A stretch of 33,863 bases of DNA. Origin: JBDTRY01 sp039931435. GTDB taxonomy: Bacteria; Acidobacteriota; Thermoanaerobaculia; Gp7-AA8. Shown here one piece after another: positions 25,066 through 33,862 of this stretch. The stretch lies in the NCBI GenBank assembly GCA_039931435.1, contig JBDTRY010000019.1, forward strand, positions 1 to 33,863, in the 5' to 3' direction. A program made the position numbers and the translations under genes. Within the stretch, counting starts at the first letter, position 1. Every line of letters starts with the position of its first letter. The notes under the pieces are model-generated. The model did not search any database. It saw only the letters and a list, made by a program, of their open reading frames with translations, and was not told the origin of the DNA.

Positions 25066-26540
25066 GAACGGTCCTCGATCAATGCTTTCGAACCGAACCA
25101 CGATCGGATGCCTGCGGCACAACCGGAAGCGCCGGCGAGGAGAAGAACATCGACGCCGGCCTTGAACAGATACATGTGCTTCCTCGTGTCGATCGTGCCC
25201 GATGTGACGGCGATCGTCAGAAACTGGAGGGCCATGATGATCAATGTTCCCAGAGTGAACTCGATGAGCAGCCGCCGTTGAACCGATCTCGAACGGAGCC
25301 ACAACCATCCGAGACTAACTGCGTAGGCAGCGAAAAACAGAGCCAAAGAGCTGATGTGCCCAGGACCGTACTGCTCCCGAAGATGGGACCACACCGCAAA
25401 GGCCCGGCTCCGAGCCCGCGGCGGATTTCCTGCATCTTGTTCGAAGTTTCCCAGAGCATTTTCACGAAGCAGCGCCGCGCGGGCGCTTCGATCCAGCGAT
25501 TGGATGAGGCGGCCGGGGTGATGCAGGTAGAACACCAGCAGACGGCGCCAGCGGAAACGACTTGTGAAGGCCTTTTTGAATTCGGGATTCCCGCTTGTCG
25601 GAGCTTTTGCGGACCACGGATGGGTTCCGGCGTACTGGACCAGAGAGCCGTCGAGTTCCAGCTCTCGCAGATCGCTGCTCGGGTTCGGCGAGTGTCCCAG
25701 CAACTCGTAAAACACGGCGACATGGTAAGCGGCCTGGCTGATCGGCAGGGGGGTCAGCGCAAATGACGCTGCGGAAACCGCCAGCAGCAGAGCTGCGGCG
25801 GCGATACCCAGTCCTTTACGAAGGCTATCAGACTGGATCCATCCCAGACGCAGGAACCAGGCGGCCAGAACCAGGCCTGCAAGGACGTTCTGTGGTTTGG
25901 CCAGAAGAAAGAGACTCGACGAAAGCAAGAGCCAGCCCCACCAGACGCCACCGGTTGGAGACTTCGTGATCACCAGTAAGGCAAGGCACCAGCTGAGCAG
26001 GAAAAATACCAGGCTGGCTGGTTCACTATAAAAAGAGTTGAAGTAGGCGACGTAGTCGACGTCCGTAAAAAAAAGAATGCTCAGCAGGCAGACGATCAGT
26101 CGTACTTCCCAGGGCCAGGGGCGACTGGCGAGGATCGCCAGCCAGACCGCGAGAAGCAGCAGCAGACTGTTGGCGACGCCAACCGATCGGATGTCGAAAA
26201 ATCCGTCTTTGGACAGCAGATTGTTCAGCGGAACCGCCATCATCACGATCAGCGACTGCGAGGTTACGAAACCGCTGATCCAACGATGGGAGCTGGAAAC
26301 ATCGAACTTGCGAATGAGAAATTTCCGATAACCCGGTTCGGCGGCTCCCGGCGGGAAGCCGATGTTGAATCGCCCCATGATCCGCGGGTAATCACCGTTG
26401 TTCGCCATCCCGACAATCGGGGGAAGCAGCAGTTGGTACGTGAGGATGAAGGCCACCGCCACGAATGCCAGGAGTTCCAGGCGGCGGACTCGAGCGTGCC
26501 GGGCGGAGAGCAGCGGGCGGGTAGGTTCCAGTTCCGCCAT
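25062..26540 (-). CDS. Polytopic membrane protein, possibly a GT-C-type glycosyltransferase
   Basis: From ATG 26540 the protein has 492 residues and roughly ten to twelve hydrophobic segments, beginning with LLAFVAVAFILTYQLLLPPI. A loop after the first segment carries MANNGDYPRIMGRF, and a later loop carries FFTDVDYVAYFNSFYSEPAS. Acidic residues in the first external loop plus many helices recall GT-C glycosyltransferases, which use lipid-linked sugars, but no family was securely recognised. A TTG start at 26588 is possible. However, an extended -10 promoter (CTGACG, 17 bp, TACACT) lies between the two starts and puts the transcript start just before 26540. The lipoprotein gene follows with a 4-nt overlap. 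Confidence 0.7.
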   Translation of the reverse strand: MAELEPTRPLLSARHARVRRLELLAFVAVAFILTYQLLLPPIVGMANNGDYPRIMGRFNIGFPPGAAEPGYRKFLIRKFDVSSSHRWISGFVTSQSLIVMMAVPLNNLLSKDGFFDIRSVGVANSLLLLLAVWLAILASRPWPWEVRLIVCLLSILFFTDVDYVAYFNSFYSEPASLVFFLLSWCLALLVITKSPTGGVWWGWLLLSSSLFLLAKPQNVLAGLVLAAWFLRLGWIQSDSLRKGLGIAAAALLLAVSAASFALTPLPISQAAYHVAVFYELLGHSPNPSSDLRELELDGSLVQYAGTHPWSAKAPTSGNPEFKKAFTSRFRWRRLLVFYLHHPGRLIQSLDRSARAALLRENALGNFEQDAGNPPRARSRAFAVWSHLREQYGPGHISSLALFFAAYAVSLGWLWLRSRSVQRRLLIEFTLGTLIIMALQFLTIAVTSGTIDTRKHMYLFKAGVDVLLLAGASGCAAGIRSWFGSKALIEDRS

Positions 26541-26550
26541 TCGGCGGCGG

Positions 26551-26579
26551 AGTGTAGCACGGGCCTCCGTTTCCGTCAG
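26551..26579 (-). promoter_or_regulatory. Extended -10 promoter of the membrane-protein/lipoprotein pair
   Basis: On the minus strand CTGACG (26579-26574), a 17-bp spacer and TACACT (26556-26551) preceded by TGC match a sigma-70-type promoter with extended -10. The ATG comes 10 nt after the -10, so the mRNA leader would be only a few bases. There is no Shine-Dalgarno at that ATG. Confidence 0.5.
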
Positions 26580-26631
26580 CGCTGGCAAAGGTAGCGTTCG
26601 CGGCGTCTCCGCTCTGTTTCTCGGTTCTGCC

Positions 26632-29600
26632 CTACTCCTCGTTCGTGTTCAGACCATGTCCTTTCGGCTTCCACTCCGGGTGAAGCTCCGGCAGCTTCTG
26701 CGAGCGCAGCCGGGGATTGAGAAGTTTCAACTCCCGCTCCAGCTCTTTCCATTGGCCCAGAAGGGGACGGAGGTCCGTTTCGAGGTGTGCGACGGCGGAA
26801 ATCTGCGCGGCAGTGGGCGCTGCGTCGACTTTCCCCAGCGCGTCATAGAGACCTTCCAGGTCGCTCTGCAACGCCGACAAACCGACCGTCGCCTCGGTCT
26901 TGTCGGTTTTCTTAGTTCCCTCGAGAAATCCCTCGGCCTTTCCGTCGAACTGCGTGAGGTCGGTGATGATTTTCCCTTTGCCCGTTGCTGAAATCGATTT
27001 CACCTGTTCGCGTATGGAGAGTGCAGCGTTGGCGGCTCGTGCCGTATCCGTCATCAACGCAGCAAGCTTCTGCTCCAGGTCGAGCTGCTGCTGCAACGCT
27101 TCCGGCGCCACCCGTACCCGCGGATCCATGGCCACGACAAGCGTCGCCGTCAGGGTCGTCCCGTTCCCTTTCAGCCGCACCGTGTAATTTCCGGGGTTGA
27201 CCAGGGGTCCCTCGGGGACTCGCGGAGTGTCATGAGGTACGGCGGAGATCGGATAAGAGCGGCTCGACGCCTCCGGGGCCGCGTAACGAAGGTCCCAGAC
27301 CCAGCGGTGCATTCCCGCGCCCGCGGAAAGAATCTGCGGCGAACGCACCCAATACAGCGGAATCATCTGCTTTGCCAGCTCCTCGGCTGTCAGCTCGGGC
27401 GTATCCGTGCTGGCATAACGACGCACCAGCTTTCCTGTGGAATCGAGAATCTCGAGTGTGACCGGACTTCCGGCAGCCTGAAGCAGCGAGTAGTCGATGA
27501 TGGCGCCGGCAGGAGGATTTGCACCCATCGGTTCATCAGCCGGCAACGGTGTATCGCTGTAGAGATCTCTACGCACCCGGATCGCTGTAGCAGGGGTGAA
27601 GAGATGGACGACCTCGGTCCTGATCGCGCTGGAAAGCTGTCGAAGAGGGGACAGATCGTCCAGGATCCAGATGGAACGCCCGTGTGTTCCGGCGATGAGG
27701 TCATTGTCATGGATCCACAGATCGCGGACGGAGCTGTGCGGAAGATTCAGAGAAAGGGATTGCCAGTGCTCACCGTCATCGAAGGAAACAAACACGCTCG
27801 TTTCCGTTCCGGCAAAGAGAAGTCCCTGGCGGACGGGGTCCTCGCGAACCGTATTCACCGGCGCGTCCGGCGGGAGTCCGTTGGTGATGATCTGCCATGT
27901 CGTTCCGCGATCGTGCGTGCGATAGATGTAAGGGCGGAGGTCATCGATGCGCAGACGGCTCACGGAGGCATAGGCCGTGTCCTCGTCGAAATGAGAAGCC
28001 ACGATCTGCGTGACTTTGCTCCAGGGAGTCATCTCCGGCGGCGTGACGTCGGTCCAGCTCTTTCCGCCGTCGCCCGTGCGTTGAATCAGGCCATCGTCCG
28101 TACCCGCCCACAGCGTGTCCGTCGATTTGAAGGATGGACCGAGCGCGTAGACAGAACCGCGTTTGGTGGTCGCCTTTTCATCGTTCGTCGCCAGAGCTCC
28201 GAGGCTGGCCGGGATGCCAGGTTGCTTGCGGGCCAGATCGGGGCTGATCGTAGTCCATGTCATTCCGCCGTCCGTTGTCCGGAAAACGATGTTCGCTGCG
28301 TAGAAGAGCATGTGCGGATCGATGGGCGAGAACATCAGAGGCATCGTTCGATCGATGCGGTAGGTATCTCCGACCCGGGGGATGGGCGTGATGTCCTGCA
28401 CCTGGCCGGTCGACCAGTGATACTTCGAGACGTCGTTTCGTCCCGCGCCATAGATGATGTCCGGGTCGAGCGGATCCGGTACGACGTAGCCATATTCGAT
28501 GGCTGCCACGGGATGCCACTCCCGGTATGTGATCGCTCCGTCGTTGCCGCGCGAGGAGATGCAAACGGAGCCGCTCTCCTGCTGGCCGGCGCAGACGCGG
28601 TAGGGGAAATCACTGCTCGTCTGCACGTGGTAAAGCTGTGCCGTGGGCTGGTTGTACCAGGAGCTCCATGTGCGGCCGGAATTCGTTGAGACCACAGCCC
28701 CCTGATCGCTGGCGAGCATGATGGTGTTGGAGTCGGTGGGATCAATCCAGACATTCTGATAGTCGTCACCCCCCGGGGCACCTCGCAGACTGAACCACGT
28801 CTTCCCTCCATCCGTGGAACGCACCGTAACGATGCTCGTGCTGTAGATGACGTCCGGATTCTTCGGATCAACCCCGAGCATGGGAAGGTCGCCGCCGCCG
28901 ATCCGCATCAGTGGACGGGGGTCATCGGTGACACTGGTCCACGTGGCGCCGGCGTCGTCCGACCGGTAGATGGCCTGCCCCTTGCCGGATTCGTAACCGC
29001 TGCTGGTAGTCGTGGCCAGGACTACGTACAACCGTTTGGGATCGCTGGGAGCGATGGAGAGGTTCGCTTCCACGATGTGATCGGGAAGTCCGCCCCCGAG
29101 CTGATGCCAGCTCGTTCCGCCGTCCGTGGACTTGAAGATGCCGCCCTTCTCGCCGCCGTATCCGTTGCCGTACTCCCACGGTCCCTGCCGTCCCTGCCAG
29201 AAGGAGGCGTAGACAACGTCGGGATTCGAGGGATCGATGTCGACGTCATTGCCGCCGGTGTTCTCGTCGATGTAGAGAACCTTCTCCCAGTTCGTCCCAC
29301 CGTCGATGGAGCGGAAGATGCCCCGTTCGACATTGGCGCCGTAGGGGTGCCCGAGGACCGCGGCGAAAATACGATTGGCATTGCGCGGATCCACTGCCAG
29401 CGACGGGATCTGCTGTCCGTCGCGGAGCCCGAGGTGCGCCCAGGTTTTGCCGGCATCGGCGGAACGGTAGATGCCGTTACCGACGGAGAGATCGGGACGT
29501 TGCAGACCCTCGCCGCTGGCTACGTAGAGAATGTTCGCGTCGGACGGGGCAACGGCGATGGCTCCGATGGACTGGGTGGGCTGGTCGTCGAAGATCGGAG

Positions 29601-29835
29601 TCCAGGTCCGGCCGTAGTCGTCGGACCGCCAGACGCCACCGTTACAGACTCCAATGTAGAGAATGGCGGGATTGCCCGCCACTCCGGCGAGGGCGCGCGT
29701 CCGACCTCCTCGGAAAGGCCCGATCAACCGCCAGTGCATGCTGTCGAAGAGGTCCGGAGGATAGGGCTGAGCCAGGGCGCTGATGACTGTGGTCAGCAGG
29801 GCGGAGACGAAAAGCAACAAAACGCGCAGTGGCAT
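26632..29835 (-). CDS. Secreted BNR/VPS10-type beta-propeller protein (glycosyl hydrolase-like)
   Basis: This 1067-residue exported protein starts at ATG 29835 with signal peptide MPLRVLLLFVSALLTTVISALAQ and a GGAGG about 10 nt upstream. At least eleven Asp-box repeats of the SxDxGxTW type can be counted, for example SDDYGRTW, SADAGKTW, STDGGTSW, SDDAGATW, STDGGKTW, TTDGGMTW and TGDGGKSW. This indicates sortilin-like or sialidase-like seven- to ten-bladed propellers. The C-terminal 350 residues hold a beta-sandwich (PVTLEILDSTGKLVRRY, GNYTVRLKGNGTTLTATLVV) and a helical tail. Such proteins are abundant in Acidobacteriota and are often labelled glycosyl hydrolases, but catalytic residues cannot be assigned here. 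It lies 91 bp upstream of the membrane-protein gene. Confidence 0.88.
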   Translation of the reverse strand: MPLRVLLLFVSALLTTVISALAQPYPPDLFDSMHWRLIGPFRGGRTRALAGVAGNPAILYIGVCNGGVWRSDDYGRTWTPIFDDQPTQSIGAIAVAPSDANILYVASGEGLQRPDLSVGNGIYRSADAGKTWAHLGLRDGQQIPSLAVDPRNANRIFAAVLGHPYGANVERGIFRSIDGGTNWEKVLYIDENTGGNDVDIDPSNPDVVYASFWQGRQGPWEYGNGYGGEKGGIFKSTDGGTSWHQLGGGLPDHIVEANLSIAPSDPKRLYVVLATTTSSGYESGKGQAIYRSDDAGATWTSVTDDPRPLMRIGGGDLPMLGVDPKNPDVIYSTSIVTVRSTDGGKTWFSLRGAPGGDDYQNVWIDPTDSNTIMLASDQGAVVSTNSGRTWSSWYNQPTAQLYHVQTSSDFPYRVCAGQQESGSVCISSRGNDGAITYREWHPVAAIEYGYVVPDPLDPDIIYGAGRNDVSKYHWSTGQVQDITPIPRVGDTYRIDRTMPLMFSPIDPHMLFYAANIVFRTTDGGMTWTTISPDLARKQPGIPASLGALATNDEKATTKRGSVYALGPSFKSTDTLWAGTDDGLIQRTGDGGKSWTDVTPPEMTPWSKVTQIVASHFDEDTAYASVSRLRIDDLRPYIYRTHDRGTTWQIITNGLPPDAPVNTVREDPVRQGLLFAGTETSVFVSFDDGEHWQSLSLNLPHSSVRDLWIHDNDLIAGTHGRSIWILDDLSPLRQLSSAIRTEVVHLFTPATAIRVRRDLYSDTPLPADEPMGANPPAGAIIDYSLLQAAGSPVTLEILDSTGKLVRRYASTDTPELTAEELAKQMIPLYWVRSPQILSAGAGMHRWVWDLRYAAPEASSRSYPISAVPHDTPRVPEGPLVNPGNYTVRLKGNGTTLTATLVVAMDPRVRVAPEALQQQLDLEQKLAALMTDTARAANAALSIREQVKSISATGKGKIITDLTQFDGKAEGFLEGTKKTDKTEATVGLSALQSDLEGLYDALGKVDAAPTAAQISAVAHLETDLRPLLGQWKELERELKLLNPRLRSQKLPELHPEWKPKGHGLNTNEE

Positions 29836-30148
29836 CGGTAAGTGCCTCCCAGGTGAGTTGATCGGGCAGAGAACTGCGATTCTGTCAGCTTGGACGCGAA
29901 GGGGCAAATGAAGGGACACAAGTGACCAGATGCGTCAGCACAATGCAAACGAACGACGGCTTGCACGCCGGAGGCGTGCCGTAGATCAGCCGGTGGTAAG
30001 CGCCGAAGGTGCGCCACCACCGGAATGCGGACACCCCATCGCAATGATTCCCGACCCCGGAGGGGTCGAGGGGTTGCGATATGAAACGAAAGCCTACCGA
30101 TGAAACGAGATGAATGGGGCGAGACGACGGCGTCGACCGACGACGCGA
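29836..30148. repeat. 313-bp gap with a three-hairpin GGA/GAA-loop repeat element (29963-30080)
   Basis: Hairpin 1 is GCACGCC-GGA-GGCGTGC (29963-29979). Hairpin 2 has outer arms CCGGTGGT (29990-29997) and ACCACCGG (30016-30023) around GCGCC-GAA-GGTGC (30000-30012). Hairpin 3 has outer arms ATCGCAA (30038-30044) and TTGCGAT (30074-30080) around CGACCCC-GGA-GGGGTCG (30052-30068). All stems are perfect except one G-T pair. The element follows the helicase stop and precedes the BNR gene start on the minus strand. The shared CC-G(G/A)A-GG tips suggest a composite REP-like element; a structured RNA is also possible. No gene is supported here. Confidence 0.75.
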
Positions 30149-32281
30149 CTATGTGGTGGACGCCCTGGGCGAATCAACCACCCATTTCTCGAACGTTTCC
30201 TCCGGCAGTTCGCGGATGAAACGGGACGGCTCCATGAGGACGTCCATCTGCGAGCGCTCCCGCGCCATGACCGGAAAGACCAGGTACAGTTCCTGTTTCG
30301 CCCGTGTCACGGCCACGTAGAACAGGCGCCGCTCTTCTTCCTCCCCTGGGATGATCAGTTCGACCGGTTTCTGTGGTTCGCCGGGCATCAGTTCCTGCGG
30401 GATCGAATCGACGGTGCCGCTTAAGGCCAGCATCGCCGGAACCTTCTCCCGCGGGATGCGAATCGTTCCACCCGGAACACGCAAGGCCCGCGAGGACGGG
30501 AACCGCCCCTCGGCCAGCCAGATTACGAACACGTTCCTCCACTCCAGCCCCTTGGATTGGTGAACCGAGGACAGAATGACTTTCTCGTCCTCGGGGCCGA
30601 CTGTGGCGGTGTCTTCGCCGGCGATGGGATTCGACAGGACGATCTCGTTGATGAAGGTGTCGACGTCCTCGTAGCGAAGGGCGTAATTGGAGAGCTGTTC
30701 GAGATCGTCCAGCCTGGCCTGGGCGTTCGGAAACTTCGAGCGGGCGTATTCGGCGTAACCCTGCTCGACGATGAAGCGGATCGACTCCGATGGATTTCGT
30801 TTCATGCCGTCGCCGGAGATCGTCCGCAGAACTTTGCGAAGGCTCTCCATGCTCCCCGCCGCCGCCCGGCCTCGCAGTCCGAAATCCTTCGGCCGGAGAA
30901 ACGACTGCAGAGGATCGTTGCTGCCGTTGATGGCGGTCCAGATCTCCGAGGCGGACTTTTCGCCGATCTTAGGATAGAGCTTCAGCGTCCGCTTCCAGGA
31001 AAGCTCGTCCCGGGTGTTGGTGACGATCTTCAGATAGGCCAGGACGTCCTTGATGTGCGCTTGCTCGAAGAAACGCACCCCTGAGCGAATCTCGTAGGGA
31101 ATCAGTCTCCGGGTCAGCTCCATCTGCAGCTCGAGGGACTGATAGTGAGAGCGGTAGAGAACGGCGATCTCGTCGAGTGATTCGCCTTCATCGCGCAGCT
31201 CCAGAATGCGCTGGGCAACGAATGAGGCCTGCTCGTTGACGTCGTCCACGCCGACCACGGCCGGGTCCGGACCTTCTCCGCGCGTCGCCATCAGCTCTTT
31301 GCGGAACTGGAACTGGTTCGCGGCGATGGCTGCATTGGCCAGGTTGAGGATCTGCGGCGTGGAGCGATAGTTCATCTCCAGCTTGTGAATGGTGGCATTC
31401 GGAAAGCGCAGCGGGAAGGTGATGATGTTCTCGAACGACGCTCCGCGGAAGGAGTAGATGGACTGGGCGTCGTCGCCGACGACCATCACGTTCTGGCGAA
31501 CCGAGGCCATGAGATCGACGATTTCGGCCTGGAGATGATTGGTGTCCTGGTACTCATCGACCAGGATGTGCCTGAATTTCTGCTTCAGGCCGTCCGAGAT
31601 TTCCGGCTTTTCGTGAAGAAGTCTCAGCCAGTGCACGAGGAGGTCGTCGAAGTCCATGGCATTCGCTTCCCGTTTTCGTTCCGCGTAACGTGCGAAGACA
31701 GCATTAATCTCCGATACGTAGAGAGCGAAGTGGGGGTAATTCTGCTCGAGCTGCAACTCCAGCGGAGTCCTCGTGTTGAGGATGAAGGAGTGGATGTCGA
31801 GGAGGACGTCGCCCTTCGGGAAACGCTTTTCCAGGGTGGCGATGCCGCTGGAGGAGATGGCTGTTTCCATCAGTTCCTTGGCGTCCTCGTCATCGAGAAT
31901 CGAGAAGTTCGAGTGGTATCCGATCGTCTCTGCATGACGGCGGAGAAGCCGGTTGCCGATGGAGTGAAACGTCCCACCCCAGAGCCGCCGCACGTCGGTG
32001 GTCACCAGCTGCTCCACGCGGCTTAGCATCTCGCGGGAAGCCTTGTTGGTGAAGGTGAGCAGGAGGATGTCGGAAGGATCGACGCCGTCTTCGATGAGCC
32101 GCGAGACGCGGTAGGTGAGGGTGCGGGTTTTTCCGCTCCCGGCACCCGCAATGACGAGCATGGGACCGTCGGCGGCCATGACCACATCGAGTTGTTGCGC
32201 GTTCAATTCACGGTCGTAGTCGACACGGTAGACTTTCCGGACGACGGGGGCCTTGAGCTGGTATCTGCGGACCTTCTGCAT
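30149..32281 (-). CDS. UvrD/PcrA-type superfamily 1A DNA helicase
   Basis: This 710-residue protein is a 3'-5' helicase of the UvrD/Rep/PcrA group, used in excision repair and replication-fork maintenance. Motifs in order are the Q motif LNAQQ (26-30), Walker A GAGSGKT (46-52), Ia LTFTNKASREM, Ic GTFHSIGNRLL, DEYQDT (242-247), III VVGDDAQSIYSFRGA, IV NYRSTPQILNLAN, V LSSVHQSKGLEWRNVFV and VI EEERRLFYVAVTRAKQELYL. The ATG at 32281 has no Shine-Dalgarno, but TAAACT (minus strand, 32296-32291) lies 9 nt before it. The C-terminus is shorter than that of PcrA and lacks an obvious Tudor-like tail. It could be named pcrA or uvrD, but the symbol is left open. Confidence 0.93.
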   Translation of the reverse strand: MQKVRRYQLKAPVVRKVYRVDYDRELNAQQLDVVMAADGPMLVIAGAGSGKTRTLTYRVSRLIEDGVDPSDILLLTFTNKASREMLSRVEQLVTTDVRRLWGGTFHSIGNRLLRRHAETIGYHSNFSILDDEDAKELMETAISSSGIATLEKRFPKGDVLLDIHSFILNTRTPLELQLEQNYPHFALYVSEINAVFARYAERKREANAMDFDDLLVHWLRLLHEKPEISDGLKQKFRHILVDEYQDTNHLQAEIVDLMASVRQNVMVVGDDAQSIYSFRGASFENIITFPLRFPNATIHKLEMNYRSTPQILNLANAAIAANQFQFRKELMATRGEGPDPAVVGVDDVNEQASFVAQRILELRDEGESLDEIAVLYRSHYQSLELQMELTRRLIPYEIRSGVRFFEQAHIKDVLAYLKIVTNTRDELSWKRTLKLYPKIGEKSASEIWTAINGSNDPLQSFLRPKDFGLRGRAAAGSMESLRKVLRTISGDGMKRNPSESIRFIVEQGYAEYARSKFPNAQARLDDLEQLSNYALRYEDVDTFINEIVLSNPIAGEDTATVGPEDEKVILSSVHQSKGLEWRNVFVIWLAEGRFPSSRALRVPGGTIRIPREKVPAMLALSGTVDSIPQELMPGEPQKPVELIIPGEEEERRLFYVAVTRAKQELYLVFPVMARERSQMDVLMEPSRFIRELPEETFEKWVVDSPRASTT

Positions 32282-32740
32282 CAGAGGTCAAGTTTAACGG
32301 GTTCTACCGAGAGGACGCACGGGAGAGCATGGCTGCGACGATGCAGCGCTGAGCAGGCCGGCAACGATCGTGGCACTCGCGCGGTCATTCCGAATCGAAG
32401 CAACCGAGCTGCGGCGACGTCGCGCAGACTGTCATGCTGAGCGAACCAACAGCGGGGGCGCTGAACCAGAGTGAACAGACTATGAGCGCCGCATCCCGAG
32501 CGGTGAGCGAGGGAGCCCAGTGGACGGGGGGCACGATCCCTGGGGCGCTTACCACCCGCCCCTCTGGGATTCCTCGCTCACGCTCGGAATGACGCGTTTG
32601 CGAAGCATTGCTTATTGAATCTCCAGAGCCGACCTCACAGGACCCCATGTGAGTTTCATACAAGCGTCGAGCGAAGGGTCTCTTCCACCTTCCCGGTCGC
32701 TCAAAGAGAACCGCCGGACGTCGAAGTGCTCGGCGACGAA
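32282..32740. repeat. 459-bp gap with a composite palindromic repeat (32384-32593)
   Basis: Three copies of the GTCATNCNGAGCGAAGC-type core run in the same direction at 32384 (GTCATTCCGAATCGAAG), 32431 (GTCATGCTGAGCGAA) and 32492 (CATCCCGAGCGGTGAGCGAG). An inverted copy ends at 32591-32593. The 32492-32520 arm pairs with 32564-32591 over about 28 bp with a few mismatches and one bulge, making the strongest hairpin in the window. No gene is supported. Minus-strand translations through the repeat give the typical artefact peptide RHSERERGIPE. The rest of the gap (32297-32383 and 32594-32740) shows nothing I can name. Confidence 0.75.
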
Positions 32741-32998
32741 TCACGCCTTTGGCGTCAGCCGCACCAGTCGTACGAGTGCGACGCCCGCGAACGAAAGCAG
32801 AAATGCGAACAGTCCTGCTCTCCAGTCGAGCTCCCGCCAGCCGCCGAAGTCGAGGGCGGTTGCCAGCATTCCGGCGAGGACCCCGGCAGGCAGCGCTACG
32901 AACAGCTCGTCACGCCATCGTCGTTGGCGACCTGAAGGGATCAGCCGCGCGATGAGAAACGCTGCGAGAGCGGCCGAAGCCCATAGAACGAGGCCCAT
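32741..32998 (-). CDS. Small three-helix membrane protein (GlsB/YeaQ-like)
   Basis: This 85-residue protein has three hydrophobic segments (LVLWASAALAAFLIARL, LFVALPAGVLAGMLATAL, AGLFAFLLSFAGVALVRLV). The first carries a motif like the transglycosylase-associated/GlsB family (LIARLIPSGRQ). Family members are small stress-related inner-membrane proteins with no proven activity. The ATG at 32998 has a GGGGAG about 8 nt upstream, which supports a real gene. It is divergent from the response regulator, with 100 bp between the starts. Family membership is a weak match. Confidence 0.6.
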   Translation of the reverse strand: MGLVLWASAALAAFLIARLIPSGRQRRWRDELFVALPAGVLAGMLATALDFGGWRELDWRAGLFAFLLSFAGVALVRLVRLTPKA

Positions 32999-33098
32999 AC
33001 TGCATTCTCCCCGCCGTTGTTTCTATTTGCAATGGAGTCGACGGAGAACGTGAAACGCTGGTAGCATTGGTCGCTGTCTGGAGCGCGGAGACCCTTTC

Positions 33099-33515
33099 AT
33101 GCAGACCGAGAACGCCACAACCCAGAAGATCCTGGCGATCGAAGACGATCCCGATGTGCTTCACCTCTACAAGACGTTTCTGCAGAGGAAAGGCTATCGG
33201 GTCATCTCTGCGGCCGGTGCGGTGGAGGGAATGAGTCTCCTGCAGTCCAACCCCGACACGCGATTGATTCTGCTGGACCTGAATCTTCCGGGGATGAGTG
33301 GGGAGGAGTGGATCGCCTGGTATCTTCAACAGGGCAAACACACTCCAGTCGTCGTGGCCTCAGCCAAGGGTGACATCCTCACGATCACCAAAGGAAACAA
33401 CATGACGGCGGCGCTGACGAAGCCCTTTCACATGGAAGAGCTTCAGGAACTGATCGAAGTTCTGCTGGCGGACAACTGGCAGGATCAGGTCAGCCTCGAC
33501 CAGAAGACTCACTGA
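33099..33515 (+). CDS. Single-domain response regulator (CheY-like receiver)
   Basis: The 138-residue protein is a lone receiver domain. It has the acidic triad E15-D16-D17 (AIEDDPDVL), phosphoacceptor D60 (ILLDLNLPGMSG), S88 in the switch position (VVVASAKG) and invariant K108 (ALTKPF). No output domain follows, so it would act by protein contact or as a phosphorelay intermediate. No histidine kinase is in the window. A GGAG motif lies about 8-17 nt before the ATG at 33099. Its 3' end overlaps the convergent ferredoxin gene by 7 bp. Confidence 0.9.
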   Translation: MQTENATTQKILAIEDDPDVLHLYKTFLQRKGYRVISAAGAVEGMSLLQSNPDTRLILLDLNLPGMSGEEWIAWYLQQGKHTPVVVASAKGDILTITKGNNMTAALTKPFHMEELQELIEVLLADNWQDQVSLDQKTH

Positions 33516-33793
33516 GTCTTTCGAAGTCCTGCGTCCGGAGCAGCGCGCGCACTGTCGTTTTCCGCGAGATCCTCACCGATCGCATCAACGGGACAGTTCT
33601 TCAGAGCGTCGCGCACCACAAACTCCTGGTCTGCGTTGTCCGGTTGCCGCGACACGTATGAATATCCATCCTCTTCGTTGCGAAGAAAATTCTCGGGAGC
33701 GGTCGAGCGGCAGAGATCGCAGTCGATGCATTGGGAATCGACGAAGAAGCGCCCGGCGGCCTGGCCCGGAAGTTTGTCTGTGGGATCTGCCAT
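33509..33793 (-). CDS. Single-cluster [4Fe-4S] ferredoxin
   Basis: This 94-residue protein has the cluster ligands C22, C25 and C28 (QCIDCDLCRSTAPENF) and the distant C67 (NCPVDAI), the pattern of monocluster [4Fe-4S] ferredoxins. The sequence between, EDGYSYVSRQPDNADQE, is the usual insert. The product is probably a soluble electron carrier; its partner is not in the window. ATG 33793 begins MADPTDKLPGQ. Two imperfect 23-bp direct repeats lie 24 bp upstream at the window edge and may include its promoter. Confidence 0.88.
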   Translation of the reverse strand: MADPTDKLPGQAAGRFFVDSQCIDCDLCRSTAPENFLRNEEDGYSYVSRQPDNADQEFVVRDALKNCPVDAIGEDLAENDSARAAPDAGLRKTQ

Positions 33794-33816
33794 CTGGTAA
33801 GCCCTGGATGTTCAGC

Positions 33817-33862
33817 GACAATTAGACCTGCAGGGTAACGACAACTAGATCTGCACCCTAAC
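33817..33862. repeat. Tandem pair of imperfect 23-bp direct repeats
   Basis: Two adjacent 23-bp units, 33817-33839 and 33840-33862, agree at 18 of 23 positions. Shared blocks are GACAA, TAGA, CTGCA and TAAC; three of the five differences are GGG against CCC. The array may continue past the window. It lies upstream of the ferredoxin gene and could be regulatory. Confidence 0.5.

Noticed and set aside
25066..25308. Upstream extension of the lipoprotein gene
   Set aside because: It overlaps the membrane-protein gene in another frame and would bury the lipoprotein signal; the GTG at 25065 has a ribosome-binding site.
27232..28689. Plus-strand frame of 485 codons
   Set aside because: Antisense to the BNR-repeat protein; its Arg- and Val-rich translation has no recognisable domain.
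32385..32744. Minus-strand frame of 119 codons
   Set aside because: It runs through the palindromic repeat and contains RHSERERGIPE, a common artefact of translating such repeats.
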